Source: Verrucomicrobiota bacterium
Lineage (GTDB): Bacteria; Verrucomicrobiota; Verrucomicrobiia; Limisphaerales; UBA1319
Reading direction: 5' to 3'
DNA: 64,000 bases
NCBI GenBank assembly: GCA_022709905.1
Contig: JAKLHY010000027.1
Location: 26,899-90,898 of the forward strand
Position 1 is the stretch's first letter, and every line of letters starts with the position of its first letter. Made by a program: the position numbers and the translations under genes. The notes under the pieces were generated by a model. It was given only the letters and a program-made list of their open reading frames with translations. It ran no database searches and was not told where the DNA came from. Below, piece after piece: positions 1 to 8,787 of the stretch.

Positions 1-432
1 CACCTTCAAGTGGTGGCTCATCGAGCCCAGAATCCGCAAGGCCAGCTCGGGATTGCGCCGAAGAACCGCAAGAAAGCCGTCCTTCCTCACTTGCAGGACC
101 AGGGCGGATTCCAGCGCCCGTGCATGGGCGGGAAAACCGGTCTCGGAAACGACCGCCGCTTCGGCGAAGGAATCCCCCGGCCGAAAGACCTGAATAACCT
201 GTTCCTTCCCCGCGGCGTTGAGGCGGTGAACATTGATCGCGCCCGCCTGAACAATAAAGAAACCGGTGCAGGGTTCACCTTCATGAAACAGGTACGCCCC
301 CTTGTCCAACCGGCGCGGCAGGGTGATGTCCGCCAACTGACGGAGATCATCCAGAGGCAGCCCCTGAAACAGGCGGCAACTCCGCAATCCATTGACCAGG
401 GTCGTTTGTTGAAAGCCAGCCAAAGATTTCAT
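1..432 (-). CDS. CRP/FNR-family regulator, N-terminal part (cut by window edge)
   Basis: Reading leftward from an ATG at 432-430, 144 codons stay open to base 1, so the gene continues outside the window. The protein begins MKSLAGFQQTTLVNGLRSC and contains a cyclic-nucleotide-binding fold: an early 'LFQGLPLDDLRQLAD' helix, then 'GAYLFHEGEPCTGFFIVQAG' and 'VIQVFRPGDSFAEAAV', matching the beta-roll and the phosphate-binding-cassette position of CRP/FNR proteins. The usual cassette arginine is not evident (FAEAAVVSE), so cAMP binding should not be assumed. The DNA-binding helix-turn-helix would lie off the left edge. A TATAAT hexamer read leftward lies at 446-441, very close to the start, but I see no good -35 box. 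Confidence 0.8.
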   Translation of the reverse strand, partial: MKSLAGFQQTTLVNGLRSCRLFQGLPLDDLRQLADITLPRRLDKGAYLFHEGEPCTGFFIVQAGAINVHRLNAAGKEQVIQVFRPGDSFAEAAVVSETGFPAHARALESALVLQVRKDGFLAVLRRNPELALRILGSMSHHLKV

Positions 433-665
433 AGGCAGGCATTATAATATCCCAGAGGAACCGATCTGGCGAGCGCGGCTTTTTCTGTGGTTGACCGGGC
501 TTGACCATAAGCGGGGTTAACGTACAATCCGGACTTCAGCTCAGCGCATAGGTGTGCCTGGGTCCAAGTCGGAATAAGATTGACTTATGCAATTGAAACA
601 GCCAACGCGTGGCGGGGTTTCGCTCAGGGAGCGCCGCCCACGGATTGGCTCAAAGGATTTCCTCT

Positions 666-2333
666 ATGGCCGCTATCAAGACTGAAGCGAAATCGACAGC
701 CGCAAAACGGGACTACCCGAAGGGAGTATCCATTTTGCACGATCCCATGTTGAACAAGGGGACGGCATTTACCGAGGCGGAACGGGACGCCCTGAATCTG
801 CGGGGGTTGTTGCCGCCGCACATTCACACACAGGACGAGCAGGTGCTTCGGGTGATGACTAATTTCCGCAAGAAACCGAGCGACCTGGAGAAGTACGTGC
901 AACTGGTGGCGTTGCAGGATCGGAACGAGACCTTGTTTTACCGGGTGGTGATGGATCATCTCGATGAGATGATGCCGATTATTTACACGCCGACAGTGGG
1001 CAAGGCATGTCAGGAGTATGGGCATTTATTCCGGCGGCCGCGGGGCATTTACATTACGGCGGGGGACAAGGGGCGCGTGGCTCGATTATTAAAGAACTGG
1101 CCTTATCGGGATGTGCGAGTGATTGTGGTGACGGATGGGGAGCGGATTTTGGGTTTGGGGGATCTGGGGACATTTGGGATGGGGATTCCGGTGGGGAAAC
1201 TCTCGCTCTACACAGCCTGCGCGGGGATTCATCCATCGGCATGTTTGCCGGTGACGCTGGACGTGGGGACGGACAACGAATCGTTATTGAAGGATCCGCT
1301 CTATACTGGCCTGCGGCAGAAACGGCTGCGGGGCGAGCCCTATGATGCGCTGGTGGACGAGTTTGTGACGGCCGTCCAGAAGGTCTTCCCGAAGGCTCTG
1401 CTTCAGTTTGAGGATTTTGCCAACATCAACGCGTTCCGGCTGCTGGAGAAGTATCGAAACAAGATCTGCACATTTAACGATGACATTCAGGGGACGGCGG
1501 CGGTGACTCTGGCGGGCCTGTATTCGGCCATGCGCATTTCGCGGGGAACTTTGAAGGACCAAACCATTCTGTTCCTGGGGGCGGGCGAGGCCGGGATCGG
1601 GATTGGGGACCTGATCGTATCGGCCTTGATGAATGACGGGTTGTCAATCGAGGAGGCCCGGAGACGGTGCTGGTTTGTGGACTCGAAGGGATTGGTGGTG
1701 AAAAGCCGGGAGAATCTGGCCGAGCACAAACTGCATTTTGCCCATGATTTCCAGCAGTGCGCCGATCTCAAAACGGCGATTAACCGTTTGAAACCGACGG
1801 CCTTGATCGGGGTTTCCGGGATGCCGCGCGCGTTTACGAAGGAAATCGTCGAAACCATGGCCCGGATCAACGAGCGACCGGTTATTTTTGCGTTGTCGAA
1901 TCCGACATCGAAGGCGGAGTGCACGGCTGAAGAGGCCTATTTGTGGAGCGGGGAGCGGGCCATTTTTGCCAGCGGCAGTCCTTTTCTGCCTGTGACGATC
2001 CAGAACAAGACCTATGTGCCCGGCCAGGGGAACAATGCTTACATTTTCCCCGGGGTCGGTCTCGGGGTGATCGCTTGCCAGGCGAAGCATGTGACCGATG
2101 AGATGTTCTTCTTGGCGGCAAAGGCGCTGGCCAATCAAGTTCTCGAGTCGGACTTGGCCCAGGGCCGGATCTTCCCGGCGTTGACCAGGATCCAGGAAGT
2201 GTCGGCTGTTATTGCGAAGGCGGTGGCTGAACTGGCGTATGAAAAGAAGCTGGCCCGAAAGCGCCGGCCGGCCGATCTGACGAGCGCCATCAAGTCGATC
2301 ATGTACAAGCCGGTTTATCCTAGTTACGTCTAG
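666..2333 (+). CDS. maeA: NAD(P)-dependent malic enzyme
   Basis: Malic enzyme, which decarboxylates malate to pyruvate with reduction of NAD(P) and links the TCA cycle to pyruvate. The ATG at 666 is preferred: AAAGGA lies about 8 bases upstream, and the protein is 555 aa, close to the roughly 565 aa of E. coli MaeA. A GTG at 609 would add 19 unlikely residues. The N-terminal domain has 'YTPTVGKACQEYGHLFRRP' and 'VVTDGERILGLGDLG'. The metal and substrate region is 'LQFEDFANINAFRLLEKY' followed by 'FNDDIQGTAAVTLAGL'. The Rossmann loop GAGEAGIGIG is near residue 305, and 'ALSNPTSKAECTAEEAY' follows. It stands alone between the CRP-like gene and an outward-facing membrane gene. NAD preference is a family-level guess. 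Confidence 0.95.
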   Translation: MAAIKTEAKSTAAKRDYPKGVSILHDPMLNKGTAFTEAERDALNLRGLLPPHIHTQDEQVLRVMTNFRKKPSDLEKYVQLVALQDRNETLFYRVVMDHLDEMMPIIYTPTVGKACQEYGHLFRRPRGIYITAGDKGRVARLLKNWPYRDVRVIVVTDGERILGLGDLGTFGMGIPVGKLSLYTACAGIHPSACLPVTLDVGTDNESLLKDPLYTGLRQKRLRGEPYDALVDEFVTAVQKVFPKALLQFEDFANINAFRLLEKYRNKICTFNDDIQGTAAVTLAGLYSAMRISRGTLKDQTILFLGAGEAGIGIGDLIVSALMNDGLSIEEARRRCWFVDSKGLVVKSRENLAEHKLHFAHDFQQCADLKTAINRLKPTALIGVSGMPRAFTKEIVETMARINERPVIFALSNPTSKAECTAEEAYLWSGERAIFASGSPFLPVTIQNKTYVPGQGNNAYIFPGVGLGVIACQAKHVTDEMFFLAAKALANQVLESDLAQGRIFPALTRIQEVSAVIAKAVAELAYEKKLARKRRPADLTSAIKSIMYKPVYPSYV

Positions 2334-2422
2334 TGTGGTGTTTGCGAAAGACGATGCATTCTGCGGCAAGATTCCCGTTCGATCTCAGGACGGCCGAGTG
2401 AGACGGCGTCACACCCAGAGGT

Positions 2423-4048
2423 ATGCGATCAGATCAACTATCGGATGCCCCAGGCCGCCGATCGAGTTCAGATCGTCGGACTCCCTGGATCTACCGGGTA
2501 TGCGACGGGGCATCCGAGGGATTAATTTATTTCGCGGTGCTTTTAGCGCCCTGGGCCTTGGGGACGACCCAGCCCTGGGCGATCTGGACACTGAACACAA
2601 ATGGTTATCTTCTCGGGCTGCTGCTTTGCATCAAGGGACTAATCCAGTGGGGGAGTGGTTGCCGTCCTTGCCGATGGGATGAGAGTCCAGTTCTGACCTC
2701 ATCGGCCGGCGCGGTGGATGGCGGAAAAAATCGCGAGCTGGGGCGAACGAGCCGATCCCGGCTTCCCCTTTGTCTCGGTCTTCTCACGATCGTTATTTTG
2801 GGCTATTGCCTGGCGAGCGCCCTGAATGCCCGGGCGACCTATTTGCCGCACGAGCTGCGGTTTGAGTATTATGACGCTATTCGGTGGCTGCCTCACAGTT
2901 ATGATCGTCCGCAAACATGGCAGTTTTTTTGGCGTGCTTTGGCGCTCGCCTGTTTTTTTTGGGCTGCCCGGGATTGGCTGCTGGGCAAGACCCGAGCGGA
3001 AAGGAGAGAGATGCCGTCGGCATCGTGGGCGGATAAAGACCTTTCGGGCTCATCGGACGGGAGCATTGGAGCGATGGGGCGAGGTCCGTCCCAGCGCCTT
3101 GGCCGGCTGGTCTGGGTGCTGACCATCAGCGGAGGATTGTTGGCGGCCGAAGGGATGGTCCAGCGCTGGAGCAGATCGGACATGCTCCTGTGGATTGTCC
3201 AACCGAAGATCAACCGGACTGCCGAAGGCCAATTTGGGCCTTATGCCTATCGAAGCAATGCCGCCCAGTATCTTAATCTGGTCTGGCCCGTGAGCGCGGG
3301 CTTTTGCGGGTGGCTTGGCCGGCGGGCACAGATTCGGCGTTCCCGCGGGTTGCGGGCCAGCAGGCGATATCTTGTGTTGATACCCTTTATTGGGCTGATG
3401 GCCATCAGCCCCGTGGTGGCGACCACGCGTGGAGGGGCCATCGTTGCGGGCTTCAGCGTTTTAGCTCTGGCTGGGGTCTCGTTGGCACGTCTGCGCCGGG
3501 GGCGTTGGACTCAAAAGTTGGGGGTGGTCCTGCTATTTCTCATTCCGATTGAACTGGCCCTGTTCCTGGGATGGACAGACCTCGGCCCTCGATTTGCCTC
3601 GGTTCTTTCCGAGAATCTTAGCGGGCGGTCTGAGATCTACGAGAACGCGCGCTCGATGGCGGAGGATTTTCCCTGGCTTGGAAGCGGGCCGGGAACGTTC
3701 ATGTGGCTTTATTATTTTTACCGGGGGGATCGTTCGCAGTCTTGGCAGGCGTTTGTTCACGACGATTGGCTCGAGACCCGGATTACTTTTGGCCGGGTGG
3801 GATTGAGTTTTATCCTGCTGGCGTTGGGCGTGGTGGCAACGCATTGGCGCTGGGGCCGGGGCATTACGTCCGATGGACTGTTTGTGGCCGCCCTCTGGAT
3901 TTCTCTGGGAGGATGTTTACTGCATGCCTGCTATGATCTGCCCCTTCAGATCTACTCGATCCAACATCTGTTTCTCCTGATTTGTTGCGTGGCTTTCAGT
4001 GTGGTTCGATGCCCTCATTTCGGAAGGCCGAGTTATACGAGGCCCTGA
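2423..4048 (+). CDS. O-antigen ligase/polymerase-like membrane protein
   Basis: A polytopic inner-membrane protein of 541 aa. Hydrophobic segments are visible around residues 30-50, 60-75, 120-130, 170-185, 235-255, 310-335, 355-395 and 470-530. The periplasmic loop after about residue 400 reads 'SGRSEIYENARSMAEDFP...GSGPGTF...FVHDDWLETRITFGRVGL'. This has the layout of the Wzy_C / O-antigen ligase family (R..iw..a......p..G.G.g.f, then hndyle...e.G..g), whose members join or polymerise surface glycans. The N-terminal 20 residues are charged and the ATG at 2423 has only a weak AGAGG ahead of it, so the start is uncertain. There are no glycan-synthesis genes beside it. Substrate unknown. Confidence 0.75.
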   Translation: MRSDQLSDAPGRRSSSDRRTPWIYRVCDGASEGLIYFAVLLAPWALGTTQPWAIWTLNTNGYLLGLLLCIKGLIQWGSGCRPCRWDESPVLTSSAGAVDGGKNRELGRTSRSRLPLCLGLLTIVILGYCLASALNARATYLPHELRFEYYDAIRWLPHSYDRPQTWQFFWRALALACFFWAARDWLLGKTRAERREMPSASWADKDLSGSSDGSIGAMGRGPSQRLGRLVWVLTISGGLLAAEGMVQRWSRSDMLLWIVQPKINRTAEGQFGPYAYRSNAAQYLNLVWPVSAGFCGWLGRRAQIRRSRGLRASRRYLVLIPFIGLMAISPVVATTRGGAIVAGFSVLALAGVSLARLRRGRWTQKLGVVLLFLIPIELALFLGWTDLGPRFASVLSENLSGRSEIYENARSMAEDFPWLGSGPGTFMWLYYFYRGDRSQSWQAFVHDDWLETRITFGRVGLSFILLALGVVATHWRWGRGITSDGLFVAALWISLGGCLLHACYDLPLQIYSIQHLFLLICCVAFSVVRCPHFGRPSYTRP

Positions 4049-4067
4049 TGTCGAAGTAAGGGGACTC

Positions 4068-4118
4068 GCGGAGCTCGTCCCTCCGGAGACTGCGATTTGG
4101 GATTTGCGAAGCTCGTCC
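4068..4118. repeat. Short direct repeat in spacer (GCGGAGCTCGTCC)
   Basis: Two 13-base copies, GCGGAGCTCGTCC at 4068-4080 and GCGAAGCTCGTCC at 4106-4118, differ at one base. They sit in a 160-base spacer between convergent genes, beside the GC-rich string CCTCCGGAGACTGCG. This looks like one of the dispersed spacer repeats of verrucomicrobial genomes, but that family assignment is from memory. It has no T-tract and is not a convincing terminator. Confidence 0.4.
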
Positions 4119-4208
4119 GAGGCTCAGGGTCCCAAAGCGTGACGACTCCCGCCTTGCGGCTTTACGATGGGATACGAAAAGGCGCCAGACGGATCTGAGG
4201 CGGGGAGG

Positions 4209-4511
4209 TTATTCCTCGTCGAACTTGCGCTGCAGGAGGCTCTCCAGTTCTTTGAGGGCTTGATGAGCGTCGGCGCCTTCGGCCCGGACCTTGATATGCG
4301 TGCCGGGACCGGCGGCGAGCATCATCAGACCCATGATGCTCTTACCGTTGACTTTTTCGCCGTCTCGTTCGACGAACACATTGCAGGAGAACCGATTGGC
4401 CGTCTTCACAAACATGGCTGCGGGACGGGCATGGATCCCCAGCTTGTTCTGAACAACCATGTCCTGGGTCACGGCAAGGTCTTTATCAACGATTTTCTTG
4501 GCAGCACTCAT
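4209..4511 (-). CDS. ptsH: HPr phosphocarrier protein
   Basis: A 100-aa HPr. The phosphorylatable histidine is His27 in 'LGIHARPAAMFVK', and the regulatory serine is Ser58 in 'VNGKSIMGLMML', the site used by HPr kinase. The C-terminal helix 'HQALKELESLLQRKFDEE' completes the fold. About 12 extra residues precede the usual start. It lies 49 bases downstream of hprK on the same strand, which fits a kinase-substrate pair. No PTS EI or EII genes are in the window, so the role is more likely regulatory (carbon or energy signalling, perhaps acting on the envelope genes upstream) than sugar uptake. That regulatory role is an inference from context. Confidence 0.95.
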   Translation of the reverse strand: MSAAKKIVDKDLAVTQDMVVQNKLGIHARPAAMFVKTANRFSCNVFVERDGEKVNGKSIMGLMMLAAGPGTHIKVRAEGADAHQALKELESLLQRKFDEE

Positions 4512-4560
4512 CCACTGGAGCTAAATCATCAGGCAATTTTGGAAAAAATTCCATTAAAAT

Positions 4561-5508
4561 CTAAGTCCGATCATTTTTAGTCATGGCGGCGACCAGGCGT
4601 TCGTCCAGTTCCTTGGCGGGATTATAGCCGGCGATTCTGAGCTTGGTATGAAAGGCGGCGACCTCGATCAACCTGGCCAGGTCTCGGCCGGGTCGGACCG
4701 GGAGAGTGACATGGGGGATGTCGATCCCTAGGATTTTGATGTGTTCTTCTTCCATGCCGAGACGATCCACATCCCGGACCTCTTCCCAATTCTTGAGGGT
4801 GACAATGAGATCGACGCGTTTCTGGGTCCGAATGCTTTTTACACCGAACATGGCTGCGACGTTGATGATTCCAATGCCCCGCACCTCCATGTGATTCCGG
4901 GTCAGTTCAGCGCTGTCGCCGATGATTTCCTTGCCATCGACCACGGTGACACGGGTGATATCGTCGGCGACCAGGCTGTAGCCGCGTTCGATCAAGGCCA
5001 GGACGCATTCGCTTTTTCCAATGCCGCTTTCGCCTCGGATGATGACGCCAATGCCCAGGATATCGACCATGCTGCCCATCTCGGTGCCGTGCGGGGCGAA
5101 CATCATCTCGAGGGCCAATGTGGCGAGGTTGATGAACTTCATCGTGATGAGGGGGGATTTGAAAATGGGCACATCGACGGCTTCGGCCGTCTTAATAAAG
5201 GCCTTGTCCGGGTTGATGCCGCGGCTGAAGACCAGGCACGGAATTTTGAAGCTGAACAAATTGCGGTAACGGACTTCCCGTTGGGGCATCGGAAGTGACT
5301 TGAGGAAACTGGCTTCGGCGCTGCCGATCACCTGCACGCGTTTGCTGGCGAAATAGCGGGTGAATCCGGCCAAGGCCAGCCCCGGCCGGTTGACGGTGGG
5401 TTCCCGGATGATGCGTTTGAGGCCGGCGGCGCCCGCGATCAGGCTCAGGCCGAGACTTTGAGCATGACGCGTGTAGAAATGTTCGACCGTGACGATATCG
5501 CGTACCAT
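4561..5508 (-). CDS. hprK: HPr kinase/phosphorylase
   Basis: A 315-aa bifunctional HPr kinase/phosphorylase, which phosphorylates and dephosphorylates HPr on its regulatory serine. The N-terminal half is the HprK regulatory domain ('GLKRIIREPTVNRPGLALAG'). The kinase half has the Walker A loop GESGIGKS at about residues 159-166, 'GYSLVADDITRV', and the family signature 'EVRGIGIINVAAMFG'. The C-terminal 'RPGRDLARLIEVAAFHTKLR' is the oligomerisation tail typical of the family. It starts 12 bases after lptB on the same strand and precedes HPr, so envelope biogenesis and the phospho-relay are probably co-transcribed. Confidence 0.96.
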   Translation of the reverse strand: MVRDIVTVEHFYTRHAQSLGLSLIAGAAGLKRIIREPTVNRPGLALAGFTRYFASKRVQVIGSAEASFLKSLPMPQREVRYRNLFSFKIPCLVFSRGINPDKAFIKTAEAVDVPIFKSPLITMKFINLATLALEMMFAPHGTEMGSMVDILGIGVIIRGESGIGKSECVLALIERGYSLVADDITRVTVVDGKEIIGDSAELTRNHMEVRGIGIINVAAMFGVKSIRTQKRVDLIVTLKNWEEVRDVDRLGMEEEHIKILGIDIPHVTLPVRPGRDLARLIEVAAFHTKLRIAGYNPAKELDERLVAAMTKNDRT

Positions 5509-5519
5509 AGGGGAATGTG

Positions 5520-6242
5520 CTAGAGGTTAAACTCAGGTCCCAGGTAAACGTCCCGGGCTTTGGGATCGTTGACCAGGAATTCGCCGGTGCCTTCAAAAAT
5601 CACTTCGCCCCGATGGATCAGATAAGCCCGGTCCACCAGCTTGAGGGTTTCTCGGACGTTATGGTCGGTAATCAGGATGGCGAGGCCGCGTTCTTTCAAG
5701 CGGCGCAAGATCTTCTGCACCTCGTATACGGCAATCGGATCAATGCCGCTGAACGGTTCGTCGAGCAGGAGGAGTTTTGGACTGGTGACCAGCGCGCGGG
5801 TGATCTCGAGCCGGCGTTTTTCACCGCCGCTGAGCTGGTAGGCCATGTTATTGGCCAGGGGGGTGAGATCGAGTTCGTCGAGCAAGTATTTCAGGCGGGT
5901 GCGTCGTTCGGCCCGGCTCATGCGGCAGGTTTCAAGGATAGCCAGGATGTTTTGTTCGACCGTCAGCTTGCGGAAGACCGACGGTTCCTGGGTGAGATAG
6001 CCGATGCCGAACCGGGCTCGACGGTGCATGGGCAGGCGGGTGATGTCGCGGTCTTCGAACAAAACTTGACCTTTATCGGGACGGATCAGGCCGACCACCA
6101 TGTTGAAGGTGGTCGTCTTGCCGGCTCCATTGGGGCCTAGCAGACCGACGATTTCGCCGGCACTCACAGAAATAGACACGTTGCACACCACCTGTCGACG
6201 GCGGTATTCCTTGACCAGTTTTTCTGTCTTGATGAGACTCAT
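5520..6242 (-). CDS. lptB: LPS export ABC transporter ATPase
   Basis: A 240-aa ABC ATPase that powers LPS extraction from the inner membrane as part of LptB2FGC. Walker A is 'GLLGPNGAGKTTT', the Q-loop region includes 'IGYLTQEPSVFRKLT', the signature is 'LSGGEKRRLEITRAL', Walker B is 'LLLLDEPFSGIDPIAV' and the switch histidine is in 'ILITDHNVRETL'. These match LptB rather than LivF-type relatives. Its ATG overlaps the TGA of the upstream LptC/A gene as ATGA (6242-6239), which indicates translational coupling. The permeases LptF and LptG are not in the window. Confidence 0.95.
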   Translation of the reverse strand: MSLIKTEKLVKEYRRRQVVCNVSISVSAGEIVGLLGPNGAGKTTTFNMVVGLIRPDKGQVLFEDRDITRLPMHRRARFGIGYLTQEPSVFRKLTVEQNILAILETCRMSRAERRTRLKYLLDELDLTPLANNMAYQLSGGEKRRLEITRALVTSPKLLLLDEPFSGIDPIAVYEVQKILRRLKERGLAILITDHNVRETLKLVDRAYLIHRGEVIFEGTGEFLVNDPKARDVYLGPEFNL

Positions 6243-8254
6243 TTGCCCAGCTTCTGATCCGGCAGCGGGGTGGACAACAGGTTGGTGCCACCGGACTTTT
6301 TCACCTCGTCCAGGTTGACCTTGATCTGAATGTTGCCTCGTGCAATCCGGCGGTGGGTTTTCCGCTCCAGCAGGACCCGGTCCGACACGAGGCGCCCCTC
6401 AGGAGATTCAACAATCACCGGTGATCCGGTCCATTCCAGGAGATCCGATTCGGCGAGATAGTTCACGTGATCCCCCCGGACCCGGCGGTCTCCCTGCTCG
6501 AAAAACACCTCGCCGTCGGCAGTGACGGAATTGACCCCTTTCCTCTCGACGCGAAGCAACATTTTTTCGCACTTGAGCCTCGACGTTGAATCGGATTCGG
6601 CGGCGTCCCGGTTGCCTTTGAATTGCTCGAGCACGACCTGGCGCTCCGCCTCGACCGATTCCACCTGGTTGGTGTTGGCCAGACGGACGGTCAGCAATCC
6701 GCAACGCAACTCGTTGTCCACAACGCCCCCGCGCCACTCCTTCACTCGGACATCGTCCTCGAATCGCACCACCTGTTGGTCGAGGGAATAATATCGCGCC
6801 GAGGCTTCGAGGAAAACATCCCCGGCCGCGGCGAGTTCGCTGGCTGACTCGTCGAAGGACCAGAGGGGAAGGCTCGCGTTGTAGAGCGGCATTTTCAGCC
6901 GCGCGTTCCCTTCGGCGAGAAGTCTCTTATGGCCAAGGTCGAACGAGAGACGATCCGCATTCCCTTGGCGGCCTTCCATGAACCAGGCCGGGTTTCCGGT
7001 CAATTCGACGGTATCTTTGGCCTTTTCATACACCAATTGGTCGCTCGTGATCCTGGCCCGATCTCCCTGGGTGAGAACGACGTCTCGTTCCATCACGACC
7101 GAACTCACCTGTTTGTCGGGGCCGGTGAAGATGCGAAGTTTTTCACAGCGCACAGTGCCTCCTCCGGCCTCGAGAGTGGGATCCTCGATTCGAACATGCC
7201 CATCGAACCGGGCCCCGTCCGCCAAGATGTGAAATTCATCGGCGAAGACCTCCATAAACCCGGTGGCTGATCCCTGGTTGGTTTGGACGCTCAACGATGG
7301 CATCAGGAGTCCGGGTTGAGCCATCTCATTTTTGGGAAGCTTCACGTAAGCCTGGCCGATGGCGCTGACCAGCCGGGTTTCCTGATAGAACCGCAGGAGA
7401 TCGGCCCGCCCTTCCCGTTCGCCCTGCTTCCAGGAGGGATGTCCGGTGAGCTCGATTTGTTCGCCTTCCTTAAGCCGCAGGTACTCGGCCCGATCGCCTT
7501 TGACCAGGCTGCCGTCCCGCCGATTGACAACGGTCACATTGGTTTCGGCGAGGATGCGATCAATTTCGGGCCGGGCGGTGGTTTGGGAGGGTTCACTCGG
7601 GGGCGTCACGCGGACGATGGCCAAACCGGGATCCAGAGGACCCGTGGCGGCCTTCGGGAGGGTGAGGGTCAGCGCCTCACAGGTCAAAATCATGTTGGTG
7701 TCCTCTCCTTGAACATTTCCGAAGTAGTTCACCCGATTTGTGCCGACGTTGAAAACAAAACGGTCCGCCGTCAGATTCAGGGGGGGGGGTCGGAGCAGGG
7801 TTGTTTTAACGTCGTTCGAGATGGTCAGAATGGAATCATCCTGTTTCCAGGTGAAACCCCGGCCCTGCAATTCAATCTGTCCGCCGCCTAGCACCACCTT
7901 CAAATCGCTCGGAGAATAGGCCGTTTTCGTGATTTGATCCCAAAAACCTTCAGTGGCTTCCACGATGAGATTCGTGGCGCCGTCGTCTTTGTCAAAGTAG
8001 TGCAATTGCAGTCCCAGCACTTGCACCTGGCCGTTGGCGAGCGGATACGCTTCCTTTCCCTGGAGGATCAGTTGCAGTCGGTTGGGCTGGCCCGGTTCCG
8101 CTTTGTAATAGGCGGGAACTCGAAATCCCTTGAATCGCCCCGGCAAAGTTTTTTGGCCGAACAACTCGTGATGCAGGCTCGCAACCAGACCCAGTAGGAC
8201 GAGAATCGTGATCGAGCGGGCCAGGGAGGCTTTGATGCGGGCTGTCAATGTCAT
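6239..8254 (-). CDS. LptC/LptA (OstA)-like LPS transport protein, extended or fused
   Basis: The ATG at 8254 overlaps the kdsC stop as ATGA, and AGGAAT lies upstream, so this start is preferred over one 30 bases earlier. The 671-aa product begins with a signal anchor ('LARSITILVLLGLVASLHHELF'). A first domain around residues 30-180 resembles LptC ('GFRVPAYYK...LQGKEAYPLANGQVQVLGLQLHYF'). It is followed by several OstA-type beta-jellyroll stretches ('LTADRFVFNVGTNRVNYFGNV', 'RITSDQLVYEKAKDTVELTGNP', 'RVRGDHVNYLAESDLLEWTGSP'). LptC and LptA are usually separate proteins of about 190 aa, so a single chain of this length suggests one continuous periplasmic bridge. Coding-strand C10 (bases 7780-7789) encodes the PPP of 'LLRPPPLNL'. 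Confidence 0.85.
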   Translation of the reverse strand: MTLTARIKASLARSITILVLLGLVASLHHELFGQKTLPGRFKGFRVPAYYKAEPGQPNRLQLILQGKEAYPLANGQVQVLGLQLHYFDKDDGATNLIVEATEGFWDQITKTAYSPSDLKVVLGGGQIELQGRGFTWKQDDSILTISNDVKTTLLRPPPLNLTADRFVFNVGTNRVNYFGNVQGEDTNMILTCEALTLTLPKAATGPLDPGLAIVRVTPPSEPSQTTARPEIDRILAETNVTVVNRRDGSLVKGDRAEYLRLKEGEQIELTGHPSWKQGEREGRADLLRFYQETRLVSAIGQAYVKLPKNEMAQPGLLMPSLSVQTNQGSATGFMEVFADEFHILADGARFDGHVRIEDPTLEAGGGTVRCEKLRIFTGPDKQVSSVVMERDVVLTQGDRARITSDQLVYEKAKDTVELTGNPAWFMEGRQGNADRLSFDLGHKRLLAEGNARLKMPLYNASLPLWSFDESASELAAAGDVFLEASARYYSLDQQVVRFEDDVRVKEWRGGVVDNELRCGLLTVRLANTNQVESVEAERQVVLEQFKGNRDAAESDSTSRLKCEKMLLRVERKGVNSVTADGEVFFEQGDRRVRGDHVNYLAESDLLEWTGSPVIVESPEGRLVSDRVLLERKTHRRIARGNIQIKVNLDEVKKSGGTNLLSTPLPDQKLGK

Positions 8255-8787
8255 GCGGCGTATTCCTCCACCAGACGGGCCCATCGGTTTTGCGCCTTGA
8301 GGATGCGTTCGACCACCTCGCGAACGGCCCCGTGGCCGCCGGGGCGGCGGGTGATGAAGTGGGCCGCGGCCTTGACTTCAGGAACGGCCTGCGGCACGGC
8401 AACCGCCACGCCTGCGCGCCGAAGCATGCCCAAATCCAGGATATCATCGCCCATGTAACAGACCTGATCCCATCCAAAACCGGTTTCCTTGAGAATTTTT
8501 TCGGCGGCATCGACTTTTCGTCCGCCATCTTGAAAAAGAAAATCGATCTGAAGCTCATGCGCTCGCCGCAAGGTTGCAGGAGAAGTGCGGCCTGAAATCC
8601 AACCGACTTTGATGCCTTCGCGACGTAGCAGCTTGAGGCCGAGGCCGTCCATGACATGGAACCGTTTGATCTCGCGCTCCTGATCCATAAAGACAGAAGC
8701 ATCCGTCAGAATGCCGTCCACATCACTCAGGAACAATCTGACTTTCGCGAAACTCTCACGCAATTTTACGCCGCTTTTTCGAGCCAT
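8251..8787 (-). CDS. kdsC: 3-deoxy-D-manno-octulosonate 8-phosphate phosphatase (KdsC-type HAD)
   Basis: A 178-aa HAD-superfamily phosphatase of the short IIIA type, which dephosphorylates KDO-8-phosphate on the way to CMP-KDO and lipid A-core. The nucleophile motif DVDGILTD is near residue 20, 'WISGRTSPATLRRAHEL' is motif II with its Ser, and 'CYMGDDILDLGMLRRAGVAVAVP' is motif III/IV with the acidic pair. It lacks a cap domain, as KdsC does. Its 5' end overlaps the end of kdsA by 32 bases and its stop overlaps the next start by 4, so the four envelope genes form one tight operon. Confidence 0.93.
   Translation of the reverse strand: MARKSGVKLRESFAKVRLFLSDVDGILTDASVFMDQEREIKRFHVMDGLGLKLLRREGIKVGWISGRTSPATLRRAHELQIDFLFQDGGRKVDAAEKILKETGFGWDQVCYMGDDILDLGMLRRAGVAVAVPQAVPEVKAAAHFITRRPGGHGAVREVVERILKAQNRWARLVEEYAA

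Noticed and set aside
609..665. GTG start for malic enzyme at 609
   Set aside because: No ribosome site; the ATG at 666 has AAAGGA at good spacing and gives the family length.
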